Positions 18,430 through 28,173 of a DNA stretch of 64,000 nucleotides are shown in pieces (the stretch's first letter is position 1; each line of letters starts with the position of its first letter). Made by a program: the position numbers and the translations under genes. The notes beneath the pieces were generated by a model. It was not told where the DNA came from. It made no database searches and saw nothing but the letters and a program-made list of their open reading frames with translations. This DNA comes from Paenibacillus tundrae (GTDB lineage: Bacteria > Bacillota > Bacilli > Paenibacillales > Paenibacillaceae). The stretch lies in NCBI RefSeq assembly GCF_030812775.1, contig NZ_JAUSTI010000007.1:62001-126000 (forward strand), in the 5' to 3' direction.

Positions 18430-18681
18430 CTAGTTTTTGAGGTTGTATTTACGGTTGAACTTGTCAACACGACCACCGATGTCCACGTTTCTTTGTTTAC
18501 CAGTGAAGAACGGGTGGGATGCGGAGCTAGTGTCCACACGGATTACTGGGTAAGTGTTACCATCTTCCCATTCCATTGTTTCGTTCGAGAATTTAGTCGA
18601 AGAACTCAGGAATTTGTAATCAGCGCTTGCATCGTAGAAAATTACGATTTGTGTCTTTGGATGGATATCAGCTTTTGGCAT
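18430..18681 (-). CDS. rpmE2: 50S ribosomal protein L31 type B
   Basis: 83 residues, starting [20 protein letters not shown], with [10 protein letters not shown] and [10 protein letters not shown] typical of L31. It lacks the CxxC zinc ligands of type A L31, so it is the zinc-independent form. In B. subtilis the equivalent (YtiA) is induced by zinc starvation through Zur; I find no Zur box upstream here (18682-18823 read by eye), although the window has a zinc regulon at 33-39 kb. Start follows AAAGGAG; TATAAT lies upstream on the minus strand. Confidence 0.95.
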   Translation of the reverse strand: MPKADIHPKTQIVIFYDASADYKFLSSSTKFSNETMEWEDGNTYPVIRVDTSSASHPFFTGKQRNVDIGGRVDKFNRKYNLKN

Positions 18682-18823
18682 ATCTATTTACACTCCTTTA
18701 AAATGGGTACTTCCTAGAATCAAACTAAATTTTATTATACTCTTTTTTTGCAAGAAGCACCAGCAGGAATTGAAGAAACATTAAAAAAATTACAATTCGG
18801 CGTCATTTCCACCTCTTCTAGAG

Positions 18824-19099
18824 CTACTTCCTTCTTTTCTCCAGCACATCTAACATGTACTCTAGAGCCTCAAGTTCATCCCAACCTCTGGTTTGCAATC
18901 TGACAATGCTCCCTTGCTTTATAGGAAGAAGAGCCATCCCGAGCAAGCTTTTGACATCAACTCGACGTTCATAATCAGAATCCAGAAACGACATTGAAAT
19001 ATCGGAGGCAAAGCGTGATGCTTGAGAAGATACTGACATCAGATCGTCCCGGTGAAAATTCGTGTGAATCGTAAATTCATGTGTTCTCACAACCTTCAT
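18824..19099 (-). CDS. HPr-like phosphocarrier family protein
   Basis: About 91 residues, matching HPr over its whole length: THEFTIHTNFHRDDLMSVS ... RRVDVKSLLGMALLPIKQGS ... DELEALEYML. His16 aligns with the phosphorylated His15 and Ser51 with regulatory Ser46, but the Arg17-Pro18 that follow the active His in real HPr are Asp-Asp. Sugar transport by the PTS is therefore doubtful; a regulatory, Crh-like role is possible. Start uncertain: ATG 19099 sits right after AAAGGA, GTG 19090 has better spacing, and the TTG at 19153 has no site. Confidence 0.7.
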   Translation of the reverse strand: MKVVRTHEFTIHTNFHRDDLMSVSSQASRFASDISMSFLDSDYERRVDVKSLLGMALLPIKQGSIVRLQTRGWDELEALEYMLDVLEKRRK

Positions 19100-19203
19100 A
19101 TCCTTTCGCTCTATAACTCGAACAACATTACACTTGCTATTAAAATCTTCCAAGAATTATACCACTTTATATGGGCTTGTATAGCTTATTATGACTTTAA
19201 AAT

Positions 19204-19233
19204 AAAAAAAATAAGCCCCACAGCGCGGGGCTT
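19204..19233 (-). terminator. Terminator of the xylan/dehydrogenase operon
   Basis: AAGCCCC-acagcgc-GGGGCTT hairpin (19213-19233) with an A-rich left side that becomes a T tract on the minus strand. Lies just past the end of the dehydrogenase gene at 19295. Confidence 0.85.
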
Positions 19234-19294
19234 AACAGTAGCGAATGTCTAAGAATCGCTCTTCGTTCGTATGACCTATCAAGAATGGGTTATT

Positions 19295-20365
19295 TTACTG
19301 CATTCCATTAGGGTAAACCATCACTTTAAGACTTCCGCTTTTGTTATGCAGTGCCCGCTCCATCGCCTTCTGTGTGTCTTCCAGGCTATAACGATCGGTA
19401 ATCAGCGTCATCACGTCATGCTGACCAGAGCTCAGGAATTCAATTCCCGCACTATACGTATTCGCATAGCGGAATATCCCGTAAATATCGACCTCATTAT
19501 CCGCAATAAAAGGAACATTCAACGCTATTTCGTCCTGTGCAGGTAAGCCCACAATGGCAAGTTTCCCTCCCCGACGTAGTGAATATAGCGCTGTCTGTAG
19601 TGCTTTGGGATTGCCGGCAGTTTCCCACGCGGTATCAACACCTTGACCATTCGTGAGTTCACGAATGATTGGAAGTGCATCTTCATTCCGAACATTGATC
19701 GTGTGCGTAGCTCCGAGTCGGCGTGCCGCGTCAAGTCGAACTTCTTCCAAATCTGTTACAATAATTCGCTCGACTCCGAACGACTTCGCCGCGGCTACAG
19801 CCATTAAGCCTACTGGCCCCATGCCCATAATGGCCAACGTTGTTCCCGGAGCAAGCTTGCTCCGACGCGCGGCATGGATACCAACCGAGAAAGGTTCGTT
19901 CAAGGCTGCTTCTTCAAACGAAAGATGATCTGGGATCGGAAATACCATATCTTCACGTATCGTCATGTACTGAACAAATGCTCCATCGACAGGAGGTGTC
20001 GCCAAGAATTGCACATCCGGACACAAATTATAGCGCCCCTCCTTACAAGCAGAACACCGGCCACAAGTCACTCCAGGTTCGATGGCTACGCGGTCTCCTA
20101 GCTTAAGCCTAGTCACGCTAGAACCCACGGCTGCCACAATTCCTGCACATTCATGACCCAATATGATCGGCTTTTCCACAACGAACCGGCCAATCCGACC
20201 ATGCTCGAAATAGTGTACATCAGACCCACATACACCTACAGCCATGACTTGGATGAGTACCTCATCTGCCTTCGGAACGGGAACTTTCTGCTCTTCAATA
20301 AGGATGTGCCCTGGTTCCTTCATAACAGCTGCCTTCATTGTCTCAGGAATGGAATGTTGTCTCAT
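19295..20365 (-). CDS. Zinc-dependent alcohol/polyol dehydrogenase (sorbitol dehydrogenase-like)
   Basis: 356 residues, medium-chain dehydrogenase. Catalytic zinc ligands: Cys in GVCGSDVHYF and HE in ILGHECAG; structural zinc cysteines in CGRCSACKEGRYNLCP. Rossmann motif GMGPVGLMA followed by IIVTDLEE, indicating NAD. Most like GutB/xylitol dehydrogenases. The ATG at 20365 is 6 nt after GAAGGAGG. It follows the GH67 gene by 62 bp and is probably last in its operon, so it may oxidise a sugar alcohol derived from xylan; the exact substrate is open. Confidence 0.88.
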   Translation of the reverse strand: MRQHSIPETMKAAVMKEPGHILIEEQKVPVPKADEVLIQVMAVGVCGSDVHYFEHGRIGRFVVEKPIILGHECAGIVAAVGSSVTRLKLGDRVAIEPGVTCGRCSACKEGRYNLCPDVQFLATPPVDGAFVQYMTIREDMVFPIPDHLSFEEAALNEPFSVGIHAARRSKLAPGTTLAIMGMGPVGLMAVAAAKSFGVERIIVTDLEEVRLDAARRLGATHTINVRNEDALPIIRELTNGQGVDTAWETAGNPKALQTALYSLRRGGKLAIVGLPAQDEIALNVPFIADNEVDIYGIFRYANTYSAGIEFLSSGQHDVMTLITDRYSLEDTQKAMERALHNKSGSLKVMVYPNGMQ

Positions 20366-20426
20366 GTTGCGCCTCCTTCTTCTGTCCATACACGAATGAT
20401 CTCTAAGGTATAAGTTCTATTTAACG

Positions 20427-22559
20427 TTAATAAATCGTTCTGCCTTGTGTATCATCAATGCCACTCTTACGATAAAAGTAAGTATTAATCATGTCCCGCC
20501 ATTCCTTCGCATGTTCAGCCTGTTCCTCCTGCAGTGCAGCAACCTTATCGTATATGCTTGCATCAATCTTGCCTTCAAGGCTTCTCCATTGACTAGCCAG
20601 CTCTTCCGCCTGCGCTGCTCCTTCGAAGTGAGTATCATAAATATGTTGAATGACCGTCTTGCCGGAGTGCAGCACATGCGTATAGGGCACATGATGGAAA
20701 AATAATATCAATTCATCCGGACACTGTTCAAGGGATTCATACTTGTCCGTGTTCTGCTGGTGATACTGGGAAGTATACCCCGTGCCACTACGTACCGTTC
20801 GATCCACACCGATCCCTTCGCAATCGGCAAAGTGATACGTCCCCCATTTGGAATACTCATATCCATCCACGTTAGGACCATAATGATGATTCGGGTTAAC
20901 CATCCAGCCTACCCCAAGAGGTGCCGTATAGTTCTCATAAATGTCCAGTGAGCTCAGCAACATGGCTGAGATGGTATGAATTACCTCTTCGTCATGTCCA
21001 AACGTTAGGCGAATCCATTCTTCGGCGATCTCTTCAGCTGACAACTCTGGATTCCAAGCTAGCCTTCCATATCCATATAAGTTAGCCTGAGCAAGTGGGT
21101 GTCCTGTCCAGCAAGCATCTGAACCGATGTTCGAAACGGCTGCAAAGCCACTATAAGGTCTGTTGAACATCGATCCATCGACAATGTTTTTAATCTGAGA
21201 CCCTTCACCTTTGGCATACGTATCAAAATCCAAGACTTCCTTCCATTGTGGTACCAGATAACACAGATGGCGCTGCTGACCCGTATATTCCTGCGTAATC
21301 TGAAACTCAATCACTTGATTCGTCTGCTCCATGGCACCAAACAGTGGAGATACTGCTTCACGAACCTGGAAGTCCATTGGGCCATTTTTGATCTGCAAAA
21401 TGACATTATCCGCAAAGCGGCCATCGAGCGGAGTGAAATGATCATAAGCTGCACGTGCGCGATCCGTTGAACGATCACGCCAATCCTGCTTGCAGTTATA
21501 GACGAAGCAGCGCCAGATAACAACTCCATTGAATGGACGAAGTGCTTCTGCAAGCATATTGGCACCATCCGCATGATCACGATTGTAGGTGAAGGGACCC
21601 GGTCGATTTTCTGAATCTGCTTTTACCAAATAACCTCCAAAGTCAGGTATGGTGGCATACACTTTAGCGGTCTGCACATTCCACCATTCACGAACTTGCT
21701 CATCGAGAGGATCTGCTGTATTCAATCCACCGATCTCGATTGGACTTGCGTAATTGACACTGAGGAAAAGCTGAATGCCATAAGCTCTGAACTCAGAGGC
21801 AACTCGCGCCACATCCCCTAAGAAATGTTCAGTCAGAAACAATGACTCGCGTTGATGCACGTTCACATTATTGATGGAGATCGCGTTGATCCCGGTTGAG
21901 GCAAGAAGCCGTGCATAATCTCGTATCCGTCCAAGATCACGAGTAAATTCACCTTTTTCATAGAAGATGGATTCGCCGGCATAACCTCGCTCAATACTGC
22001 CATCCACATTATCCCACTGATTAATCATTCGTAGAGAATTACGTGGTTGTTCTGCAATGTAACGTAATCTAGACTCCAAAGGCCCTGCATCAATTGAGCT
22101 TTCTGGGGTTAGAGTAAGCTCTCTCAGAACATGAAACGTACCATAAAGGACACCTTGAGCGGATTCAGATCCAATAGCCAGTTGACCTAGCTCTTCATTA
22201 AAACGAATGGCATAGCCTTCTCCCTGAACGGAGGTACGTTCACTTTCACTGAATTGTCCAGCGACACTGGATGAACCAGACCAAGTGCCAAGCCATATCC
22301 CTGGTGCTGCATCCGAGTTCGTTTGAGCAACCTGAGCTTGATTTACAGTTGGTTTCACCCCGTATAGATTCTCTAATCCCTGTATAAGTTCAGCAACAGC
22401 GGTAGAAATGACCTCATGCTTTTCATTTACCGTGATGTGCTGGATCCAGGAAGGAGCATGTTTCGATGCTCCCCCACTTGTAAACGATCCTGAACGGTAA
22501 GACAACCATGCATCATACTGTGGACCAGATAAGTCCGTCTGAACGATAGATCGACTCAT
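20427..22559 (-). CDS. aguA: Alpha-glucuronidase, GH67
   Basis: 710 residues, cytoplasmic (no signal peptide). GH67 hallmarks: [19 protein letters not shown] (178-195), [21 protein letters not shown] (313-322, containing a probable catalytic acid), and the C-terminal [20 protein letters not shown]. It removes 4-O-methylglucuronic acid from the non-reducing end of imported aldouronic acids from glucuronoxylan. ATG overlaps the stop of the GH52 gene by 4 bp (ATGA), so the two are co-translated. Downstream uxuA-uxuB would take the released glucuronate pathway intermediates. Confidence 0.95.
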   Translation of the reverse strand: MSRSIVQTDLSGPQYDAWLSYRSGSFTSGGASKHAPSWIQHITVNEKHEVISTAVAELIQGLENLYGVKPTVNQAQVAQTNSDAAPGIWLGTWSGSSSVAGQFSESERTSVQGEGYAIRFNEELGQLAIGSESAQGVLYGTFHVLRELTLTPESSIDAGPLESRLRYIAEQPRNSLRMINQWDNVDGSIERGYAGESIFYEKGEFTRDLGRIRDYARLLASTGINAISINNVNVHQRESLFLTEHFLGDVARVASEFRAYGIQLFLSVNYASPIEIGGLNTADPLDEQVREWWNVQTAKVYATIPDFGGYLVKADSENRPGPFTYNRDHADGANMLAEALRPFNGVVIWRCFVYNCKQDWRDRSTDRARAAYDHFTPLDGRFADNVILQIKNGPMDFQVREAVSPLFGAMEQTNQVIEFQITQEYTGQQRHLCYLVPQWKEVLDFDTYAKGEGSQIKNIVDGSMFNRPYSGFAAVSNIGSDACWTGHPLAQANLYGYGRLAWNPELSAEEIAEEWIRLTFGHDEEVIHTISAMLLSSLDIYENYTAPLGVGWMVNPNHHYGPNVDGYEYSKWGTYHFADCEGIGVDRTVRSGTGYTSQYHQQNTDKYESLEQCPDELILFFHHVPYTHVLHSGKTVIQHIYDTHFEGAAQAEELASQWRSLEGKIDASIYDKVAALQEEQAEHAKEWRDMINTYFYRKSGIDDTQGRTIY

Positions 22560-24778
22560 TGTACAGCCTCCTTGCTTGCGTATATACGTCCTAATTGATG
22601 CCCCTTACCTTCAAGAAGCCACAAAATAGATGTTACTCCGCGCGGATAATATTTACTTCCGACTGCAACGCCAGATAGAATCTGGTCACTCCAGCACCAG
22701 TAGGATTCTTCTGGATGCAATAACCAGTTCACATGAGCTGCATCAGCTTGTTTGCCGGATTCATCCCACTCAACGCCTAGAAGCTCTCTTGTGATGAATT
22801 GAGATAAGTAGATTTTGCTAAGCCATGAGTTGTTGCTTGTAGAAGATAGCTTCCATCCACCATCCTCAAATAGGCATGTGCCTGGTACTAAAACCGTATT
22901 TAAATGTGTTCTCAATGCTTGCAGATATAAGCTGAAGCGGCCATTGACATCAAGCGCACCTTCACATCCTGTAAAATACGGGAACACTAAGCCTTCAATA
23001 GCTGGGATGATTCGAGAATCATTGTTCTCCGCGATAACCGCTGGGATGTAACCCGCATCTGTTAATTGTGCCGCAACACTAGCTGCACAAAGATCAGCTT
23101 GGCGTCCCGCTTGAAGGGACAGATCCGCAAGTTTCTCCGTTGCAAACAGCTTCTCCAGGGCGACATAAACGGCCCAACATTTTCCTGCCAAATAGATATT
23201 ATTGCGAGACTGCCCTAGCGATACGTCCAGACTATCATAGGTTGTAATCTCTGCTCCGCCTTTGGTGCGAGTGCTATCCAGCCCCATGAGACCGTTACGC
23301 TGCTGTTCTTCCGGGTGATCTCGGTTAAGCATGCTTTGGAAGCAATCTTGAATAACAGGCAACATGTCTTGGACAAAGCTGTGATCCTGCGTCTGCTCAA
23401 TGTATACCGTCGCACAGCAGAGCCAGTTCACTAATTCCTCATGGCTCATCTGTGAGAAACAGTCGTCAATGCCCACAAGCTCGTATGCTGAATGACCGGG
23501 TCTAGAAAATACATTCGCTACTCCAATATCATGTGTAAACGTAATACCACCTGGGTATTCTTTCTCTTCACCTGGAAAACGAACATGATCTGTGTAACTG
23601 TACCGCTTCACAAACCATTCCAGCTCGTTCCGCACAGTCCACGGATTAAGAGCCAATTCGAAATACAACTGATCTGCTGTCAGATCCAGTGTATTCATCA
23701 TGCGATATTCCCCTTCGTTAACGATCCAGAACGGTTCACCGTCCGCATCAAGCAGCTGTGTGCTTGCATAATAACTATGGATGGAATGAGCAAGCATGAA
23801 AGCCTGATCTTCTGAGAGTGATGCCGTTCCCAGGCGCTGATCAGCCTCCTCGCAGGATGATGCCAATTCATTGTAACGATTGAGCGCATACTGCCCTACT
23901 TCCTGTATATTGGCAAAATATCGAGTATACCAATAAGTCGTATCGATTCCAGACGTAGCAATGCCTCCACGATAGAAGCAGACCGCAAAACGGTATGTAC
24001 GTATCTCGCCTGCCGGAACCTCCATTAACAATGCAGCCGTACCGCCTAGACCGAAAGCTAGATTCTCAACATGCTTCTCTTGAAGGATTTTCTCTAATGT
24101 GAAACCTAAAGCCGGCCACAATCCATCATCCTTAGACATGATCGCGGTTAAGCGTCCTTGACCTACACCTGTTAATGAACCGCCTTCTGGGCCACCAATC
24201 ATTCTCATTGCTGAATAAGGATCATTACCTTGATATCCAAAATACGCTTTGCGTGACTGTTGTCCCTGCGTATTATCTATCGTCATCTCAACCAGTACCG
24301 CAGGTACAAGCGCATCCATTAATGCTTCACGCTCACCCTTCAGCGGCTCTGGTACAGGACGTACCGGTGAGTATATGCGGAATGTAAGATCTCCGGCTGT
24401 CCATGTATCTGTTCCGGAAGTGAACTTACGTGAGATCTCTTCATCTCGAAAAGCTGAAATAAATGGTTGTTGTGCTCTCGTAGACTGTGCGGTAGATTCT
24501 ACGACACCCTGTTGTTCCGTTGCCTGCCCTGCATCCGAACTCTCTAGCTTCTCCACGTCATATCGGACACTCTCGTCTTCTGTCGCTTCATAAAAAGGAA
24601 GTGCTTGATACGTCTCGCCATCCCTAGACTGAACACCAATATAGATATTCTGATCCGCTGGCTTGCCCAGCTCCAGTCCGAGTCCACCCTTCGCTCCCTT
24701 ATAACCTAAAGTAAAACTAGCAAAAGCTCCAATCGGTGAGTGATGGGCATTATAAAAAATAGATTTGGATGCGCTCAT
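22556..24778 (-). CDS. Beta-xylosidase, GH52
   Basis: 740 residues, cytoplasmic. Begins with the GH52 signature [18 protein letters not shown]; nucleophile region [13 protein letters not shown] (Glu355/Glu357 region) and acid region [20 protein letters not shown]. Releases xylose from xylo-oligosaccharides. Known GH52 enzymes are about 705 residues; the extra ~35 are a Glu/Ser/Gln-rich low-complexity insertion at about residues 65-105. First gene of the GH52-GH67-dehydrogenase operon, divergent from the AraC regulator; cre-like sites lie in the shared promoter region. Confidence 0.95.
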   Translation of the reverse strand: MSASKSIFYNAHHSPIGAFASFTLGYKGAKGGLGLELGKPADQNIYIGVQSRDGETYQALPFYEATEDESVRYDVEKLESSDAGQATEQQGVVESTAQSTRAQQPFISAFRDEEISRKFTSGTDTWTAGDLTFRIYSPVRPVPEPLKGEREALMDALVPAVLVEMTIDNTQGQQSRKAYFGYQGNDPYSAMRMIGGPEGGSLTGVGQGRLTAIMSKDDGLWPALGFTLEKILQEKHVENLAFGLGGTAALLMEVPAGEIRTYRFAVCFYRGGIATSGIDTTYWYTRYFANIQEVGQYALNRYNELASSCEEADQRLGTASLSEDQAFMLAHSIHSYYASTQLLDADGEPFWIVNEGEYRMMNTLDLTADQLYFELALNPWTVRNELEWFVKRYSYTDHVRFPGEEKEYPGGITFTHDIGVANVFSRPGHSAYELVGIDDCFSQMSHEELVNWLCCATVYIEQTQDHSFVQDMLPVIQDCFQSMLNRDHPEEQQRNGLMGLDSTRTKGGAEITTYDSLDVSLGQSRNNIYLAGKCWAVYVALEKLFATEKLADLSLQAGRQADLCAASVAAQLTDAGYIPAVIAENNDSRIIPAIEGLVFPYFTGCEGALDVNGRFSLYLQALRTHLNTVLVPGTCLFEDGGWKLSSTSNNSWLSKIYLSQFITRELLGVEWDESGKQADAAHVNWLLHPEESYWCWSDQILSGVAVGSKYYPRGVTSILWLLEGKGHQLGRIYASKEAVQ

Positions 24779-24803
24779 GAAACATGACCCCTCTCAAATG
24801 GTA

Positions 24804-24817
24804 TGCATACGTTTTCA
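24804..24817. promoter_or_regulatory. Candidate cre site next to the GH52 start
   Basis: TGCATACGTTTTCA matches TGWAANCGNTNWCA at 12 of 14 positions, 26-39 bp upstream of the GH52 ATG. A downstream-positioned cre would repress the xylan operon on preferred sugars. Confidence 0.4.
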
Positions 24818-24907
24818 TTAGCCCCATCCTATCATGGGCGTGGAATTAGATACCATGGTCAAATCAATCGGATATTTACCCAAATCGAGCTAATGTAGTA
24901 CAATATA

Positions 24908-24921
24908 ATAAAGCGCTTACA
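24908..24921. promoter_or_regulatory. Candidate cre site in the GH52/araC divergent promoter region
   Basis: ATAAAGCGCTTACA carries the strong cre core AAGCGCTTACA and matches the consensus at 12 of 14 positions. Located between the divergent starts at 24778 and 25018, so it could act on either gene. Confidence 0.55.
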
Positions 24922-25017
24922 GTGAATCTTAAAGCCTCACTCTCTATCTTATCGTAAATGCTCCATAAGGACGATAACCTCTGAATCAACTATTCTCATT
25001 ATTGAAGGAGAGTTAAT

Positions 25018-25929
25018 ATGTCTTCTACCTATCTGCCTCCGCTTCTAGGAGAAAGTGTACATGAAGTCTTTTACCCGGATGTACAGACGACCGTCAACTT
25101 ATTTGCGATCCATTTGCGCAGTGTTGCTGCAGATTGGGATTATCCGGCACATGAGCATCCTCAATACGAATTGAATTATGTTACAGAGGGCGAACAATGG
25201 ATGACGGTTAACGGTCATATTTATAAGCAAAAGGCTGGCGAATTACTCCTGATTCCCCCAGGTAGCATTCATTCCAGCCAAAGTCGTAATGATCAAGGTT
25301 TTACGTATTTCTGCATGCACTTTGATATCGATGACCACTTGTTTCTTTCCCTACTTGCAAGAATCAAACAAGTTTTGTTCAGTTCAGATAGCCCAGTGAC
25401 ACAGAAAATCGAGCCTGTACTTCGTAAATTAATGAACACTGCCCCTCATCCTAATCCAAGTGCCATGGTGCAACGTATGCAGCTTCAATCCGCTGTATTT
25501 GAACTATTCGGTCATTTGTGGGAAGCTGTCTCGCAAGAAGTAGCTCAGTCATTTACAGATAGCTATGAGAAGATTGAGCTCGCTCATCAAATCCGAAACC
25601 GACTACAAAGCTTGGTTAGCCAACAGTTCAAGCAAGGTCGGGAAACGGATACTCACTATGGCATCGATGATATTGCATCAGAACTGGGGATCAGCTCTTC
25701 TCATTGCAATCGGGTATTCAAGCAGGTGTTTGGTCAATCTCCGCGCGTCGTATTGTCCGAAATGGTTTTACATGAAGCGAAGCTACTACTGGTTAATTCG
25801 ACACGATCCATTCAGCAAATTTCCTCGATGCTGGGCTACAAGGATATTGCTCATTTCAGTCGTCAATTTAAGCGCTGGTCTGGTGTATCACCGTCCCAAT
25901 ACCGATTGGAACGAGCGAATGAGAAGTAA
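25018..25929 (+). CDS. AraC family transcriptional regulator
   Basis: 303 residues. N-terminal cupin-type sensor domain (AHEHPQYELNYVTEGEQWMTVN ... LLIPPGSIH) and C-terminal double helix-turn-helix (YGIDDIASELGISSSHCNRV, then LGYKDIAHFSRQFKRWSGVS-PSQYR). Divergent from the GH52 operon, so probably its activator responding to a xylan-derived sugar. Start follows AAGGAGAGTTAAT. Its stop codon directly abuts the stop of the converging aldehyde dehydrogenase gene. Confidence 0.93.
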   Translation: MSSTYLPPLLGESVHEVFYPDVQTTVNLFAIHLRSVAADWDYPAHEHPQYELNYVTEGEQWMTVNGHIYKQKAGELLLIPPGSIHSSQSRNDQGFTYFCMHFDIDDHLFLSLLARIKQVLFSSDSPVTQKIEPVLRKLMNTAPHPNPSAMVQRMQLQSAVFELFGHLWEAVSQEVAQSFTDSYEKIELAHQIRNRLQSLVSQQFKQGRETDTHYGIDDIASELGISSSHCNRVFKQVFGQSPRVVLSEMVLHEAKLLLVNSTRSIQQISSMLGYKDIAHFSRQFKRWSGVSPSQYRLERANEK

Positions 25930-27330
25930 TTATTTTAACAACCGCTTAATGGTTTTGAGCTTGTCCGCATATGGTGGATATAGAATAGGCAGATTCAACT
26001 TTGTACTCTTTTTAAGCACACTTTTGAAATGTGAGAATGTCTCAATGCTGAATTTTCCATGATAAGAGCCAACCCCAGAGTTCCCTACCCCACCAAATGG
26101 CAGTTGAGGGTTAGCCACATGTGTAATGGTATCGTTAATACATCCACCACCGAAGGACACTTCCGACATGACCTTGTCTTGCAACTGTGTGTCTGTCGTG
26201 AATAGGTACAGAGCCAGTGGTTTCGGGCGCTTGAGAATACCCGAAATGGCTTCGTCAATGTGTCTGTATGTGATAATCGGCAAAATAGGGCCAAAAATCT
26301 CGTCCTCCATGCTAGCTGCATCCCATGAACTTATATCAATCAGGGTTGGCTCGATATAACGATCATCTTCATCCGACTGTCCACCGTATATAACCTGAGC
26401 TTGATCGCGCTCAATAATGGTTGTTAACCGCTTGAAATGAGCGTTATTGACGATTCGTCCATAATCGCGATTATGCTGGATATCAGAACCGTAGAAGGAC
26501 TCCACCGCTTGTTTCATCTCTGTGATCAATTGATCCTTCACACGTTCATGTACTAGGAGGTAATCCGGCGCTATACAAGTCTGACCTGTATTGAGTAATT
26601 TTCCCCACATAATGCGCTGTGCAGCCACTTTAAGATCTGCATGTTCATCTACAATAACAGGGCTTTTGCCTCCAAGCTCTAACGTAACGGGAACCAAGTT
26701 TTTGGCCGCAGCCTCCATGACAATTTTACCTACAGGTACACTGCCTGTAAAAAAGATATAGTCAAATGGCGCATGAATAAGAGCGGTGGTGGTGTCCTTC
26801 GCTCCTTCTACAACTTTTACATATGAAGGCTCAAATACGGAAGCAATCAATTCACGTACGACAGAGGATACTGCTGGTGTGTTCTCCGATGCTTTGAGCA
26901 CAGCTGTGTTGCCTGCTGCAATTGCACCTACTAACGGTTCGATTAACAGCTGAAATGGATAATTAAACGGTCCAATAATCAGTACTGAGCCATAAGGTTC
27001 AGGGATAATGTAGCTTTTGGAGCCAATCAAGGCCATTTGTGTTTTTACTTTGACCGGTTTGACCCATTTCTTCACTTTTTTTATCGTCTGTGTGATGCTG
27101 TCCAACATGAATCCAACTTCAGTGGTATAAGATTCGAACTCGCTCTTACCTAGATCTTGGTATAGTGCTTCAATAAGCTGGCTTTCATATTGTTGGATCG
27201 CTAGTTTAAGGCGCTTTAGTTGTTCGATCCGATAATCTACAGAGCGTGTTGCTCCTGAGCGAAAAAATTCATGCTGGTGCTGTAGAATCTCTTCAACTTC
27301 ATAACTGCTGATTTCTTGTAGAGTACTCAT
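25930..27330 (-). CDS. Aldehyde dehydrogenase, class 3 type (YwdH-like)
   Basis: 466 residues. Catalytic Cys in NTGQTCIAPDY, Glu in TLELGGKSPVIVD, cofactor loop FTGSVPVGKIV, IGPFNYPFQL. The short length and GPFNYP match ALDH3-type fatty aldehyde/coniferyl aldehyde dehydrogenases. The C-terminus is basic and hydrophobic (PILYPPYADKLKTIKRLLK), as in members that associate with membranes. AAAGGAG start. The ArsR gene lies 148 bp upstream in the same direction; two perfect palindromes lie between them. Confidence 0.92.
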   Translation of the reverse strand: MSTLQEISSYEVEEILQHQHEFFRSGATRSVDYRIEQLKRLKLAIQQYESQLIEALYQDLGKSEFESYTTEVGFMLDSITQTIKKVKKWVKPVKVKTQMALIGSKSYIIPEPYGSVLIIGPFNYPFQLLIEPLVGAIAAGNTAVLKASENTPAVSSVVRELIASVFEPSYVKVVEGAKDTTTALIHAPFDYIFFTGSVPVGKIVMEAAAKNLVPVTLELGGKSPVIVDEHADLKVAAQRIMWGKLLNTGQTCIAPDYLLVHERVKDQLITEMKQAVESFYGSDIQHNRDYGRIVNNAHFKRLTTIIERDQAQVIYGGQSDEDDRYIEPTLIDISSWDAASMEDEIFGPILPIITYRHIDEAISGILKRPKPLALYLFTTDTQLQDKVMSEVSFGGGCINDTITHVANPQLPFGGVGNSGVGSYHGKFSIETFSHFKSVLKKSTKLNLPILYPPYADKLKTIKRLLK

Positions 27331-27364
27331 GTTATCATGCTCCTTTAAAGTTAGAATGACGAAG

Positions 27365-27413
27365 AGTTTAAACTGACGAACGTATTAATCACATAAAGTC
27401 CAAATGGACTTTA
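27365..27413. promoter_or_regulatory. Two perfect palindromes upstream of the aldehyde dehydrogenase
   Basis: AGTTTAAACT (27365-27374) and a 20-bp palindrome TAAAGTCC-AAAT-GGACTTTA (27394-27413). Neither is followed by a T tract on the minus strand, so operator function is more likely than termination. The sequence TTTAAACT recurs upstream of the ArsR gene at 27827-27834, consistent with one regulator acting on both (inference). Confidence 0.4.
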
Positions 27414-27478
27414 CTTGAGGTTGTGTTATCTAAATCAAAAGATTAGCTAGCCTATTCAACGTACTCTTTTAATCAAAC

Positions 27479-27781
27479 TTATATGCACTCTTCTTCCAGA
27501 GCCGCAACGAGTTCTTTCAACAGTGCAACCGAGGATTGCAGCGATGCAGAGTAATAACGTTGTGTACCCTTCTGCTCCACTGAGATCAGTCCTTTTTCAA
27601 GCAGTAACTTCAAATGGTGAGAAATGGCAGGTCGTGACAAGCTAGATTGTTCCGTGATTTCATTCACTGTCATCTTGCCTCGTTCACTAAGCATGAGCAG
27701 GATCGATTGACGATGGTTATCACTGAGTACCTGAAATAAAGGGATGCAATTCTGAAAAATATGTAGTGCTTGTTGTCCCAT
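27479..27781 (-). CDS. ArsR family transcriptional regulator
   Basis: 100 residues, winged helix: VLSDNHRQSILLMLSERGKM, recognition helix SSLSRPAISHHLKLL, wing EKGLISVEQKGTQRYYS. The ELCxC metal site of SmtB/ArsR metal sensors is absent, so it probably senses a non-metal signal. GAGGTGAACC precedes the ATG. Likely controls the aldehyde dehydrogenase downstream and itself. Confidence 0.88.
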   Translation of the reverse strand: MGQQALHIFQNCIPLFQVLSDNHRQSILLMLSERGKMTVNEITEQSSLSRPAISHHLKLLLEKGLISVEQKGTQRYYSASLQSSVALLKELVAALEEECI

Positions 27782-28173
27782 GGTTCACCTCTATATTTTC
27801 ATTCATCATTTGTCTGTTGGTCTAAACATTTAAACTAATATATACATCGTACTACTTCTTTCGACAAACTGCAATGAAATTCAAGCAAATCACAATAAAA
27901 CCGATGTAATATCATACTAAATCAGTATAAAGCGCTTCCACAACATTGTACTTGTATGGTAGTATGTTAGTAGAACCAACTTGAAAATCATTAAGCATTT
28001 GATTTTCGAGTAACGCACCACTACAGCTTCATGTTTGGCTTCAAACTAGGTACATATTTAAGGATACACCGCCTTACCTGCTTTACAGCATGTTGTATGA
28101 ATCTAACCCTATGCACAACATTGGCGTAATGATGCAACCATGCTTTTCTACTAAACTTGATGAGGTGAACGTA
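27782..28173. other. Divergent promoter region of arsR and uxuA (392 bp)
   Basis: The left part carries the arsR promoter with an AGTTTAAA half-motif on the minus strand. At 27927-27940 ATAAAGCGCTTCCA is a cre-like site; TTCCAC (-35) and TAGTAT (-10) with 18-bp spacing form a possible uxuA promoter overlapping it. The open frame from 28090 into uxuA is not translated from its first ATG, as no ribosome site is present. Confidence 0.4.
27927..27940. promoter_or_regulatory. Candidate cre site upstream of uxuA
   Basis: ATAAAGCGCTTCCA: core AAGCGCTT intact, 11 of 14 consensus matches. Overlaps the likely -35 box of uxuAB, a repressing position. Confidence 0.45.

Noticed and set aside
18682-18823. 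Search for a Zur box upstream of the type B L31 gene
   Set aside because: No TCGTAAT-N-ATTACGA-like sequence seen, so zinc control of this gene is not claimed.
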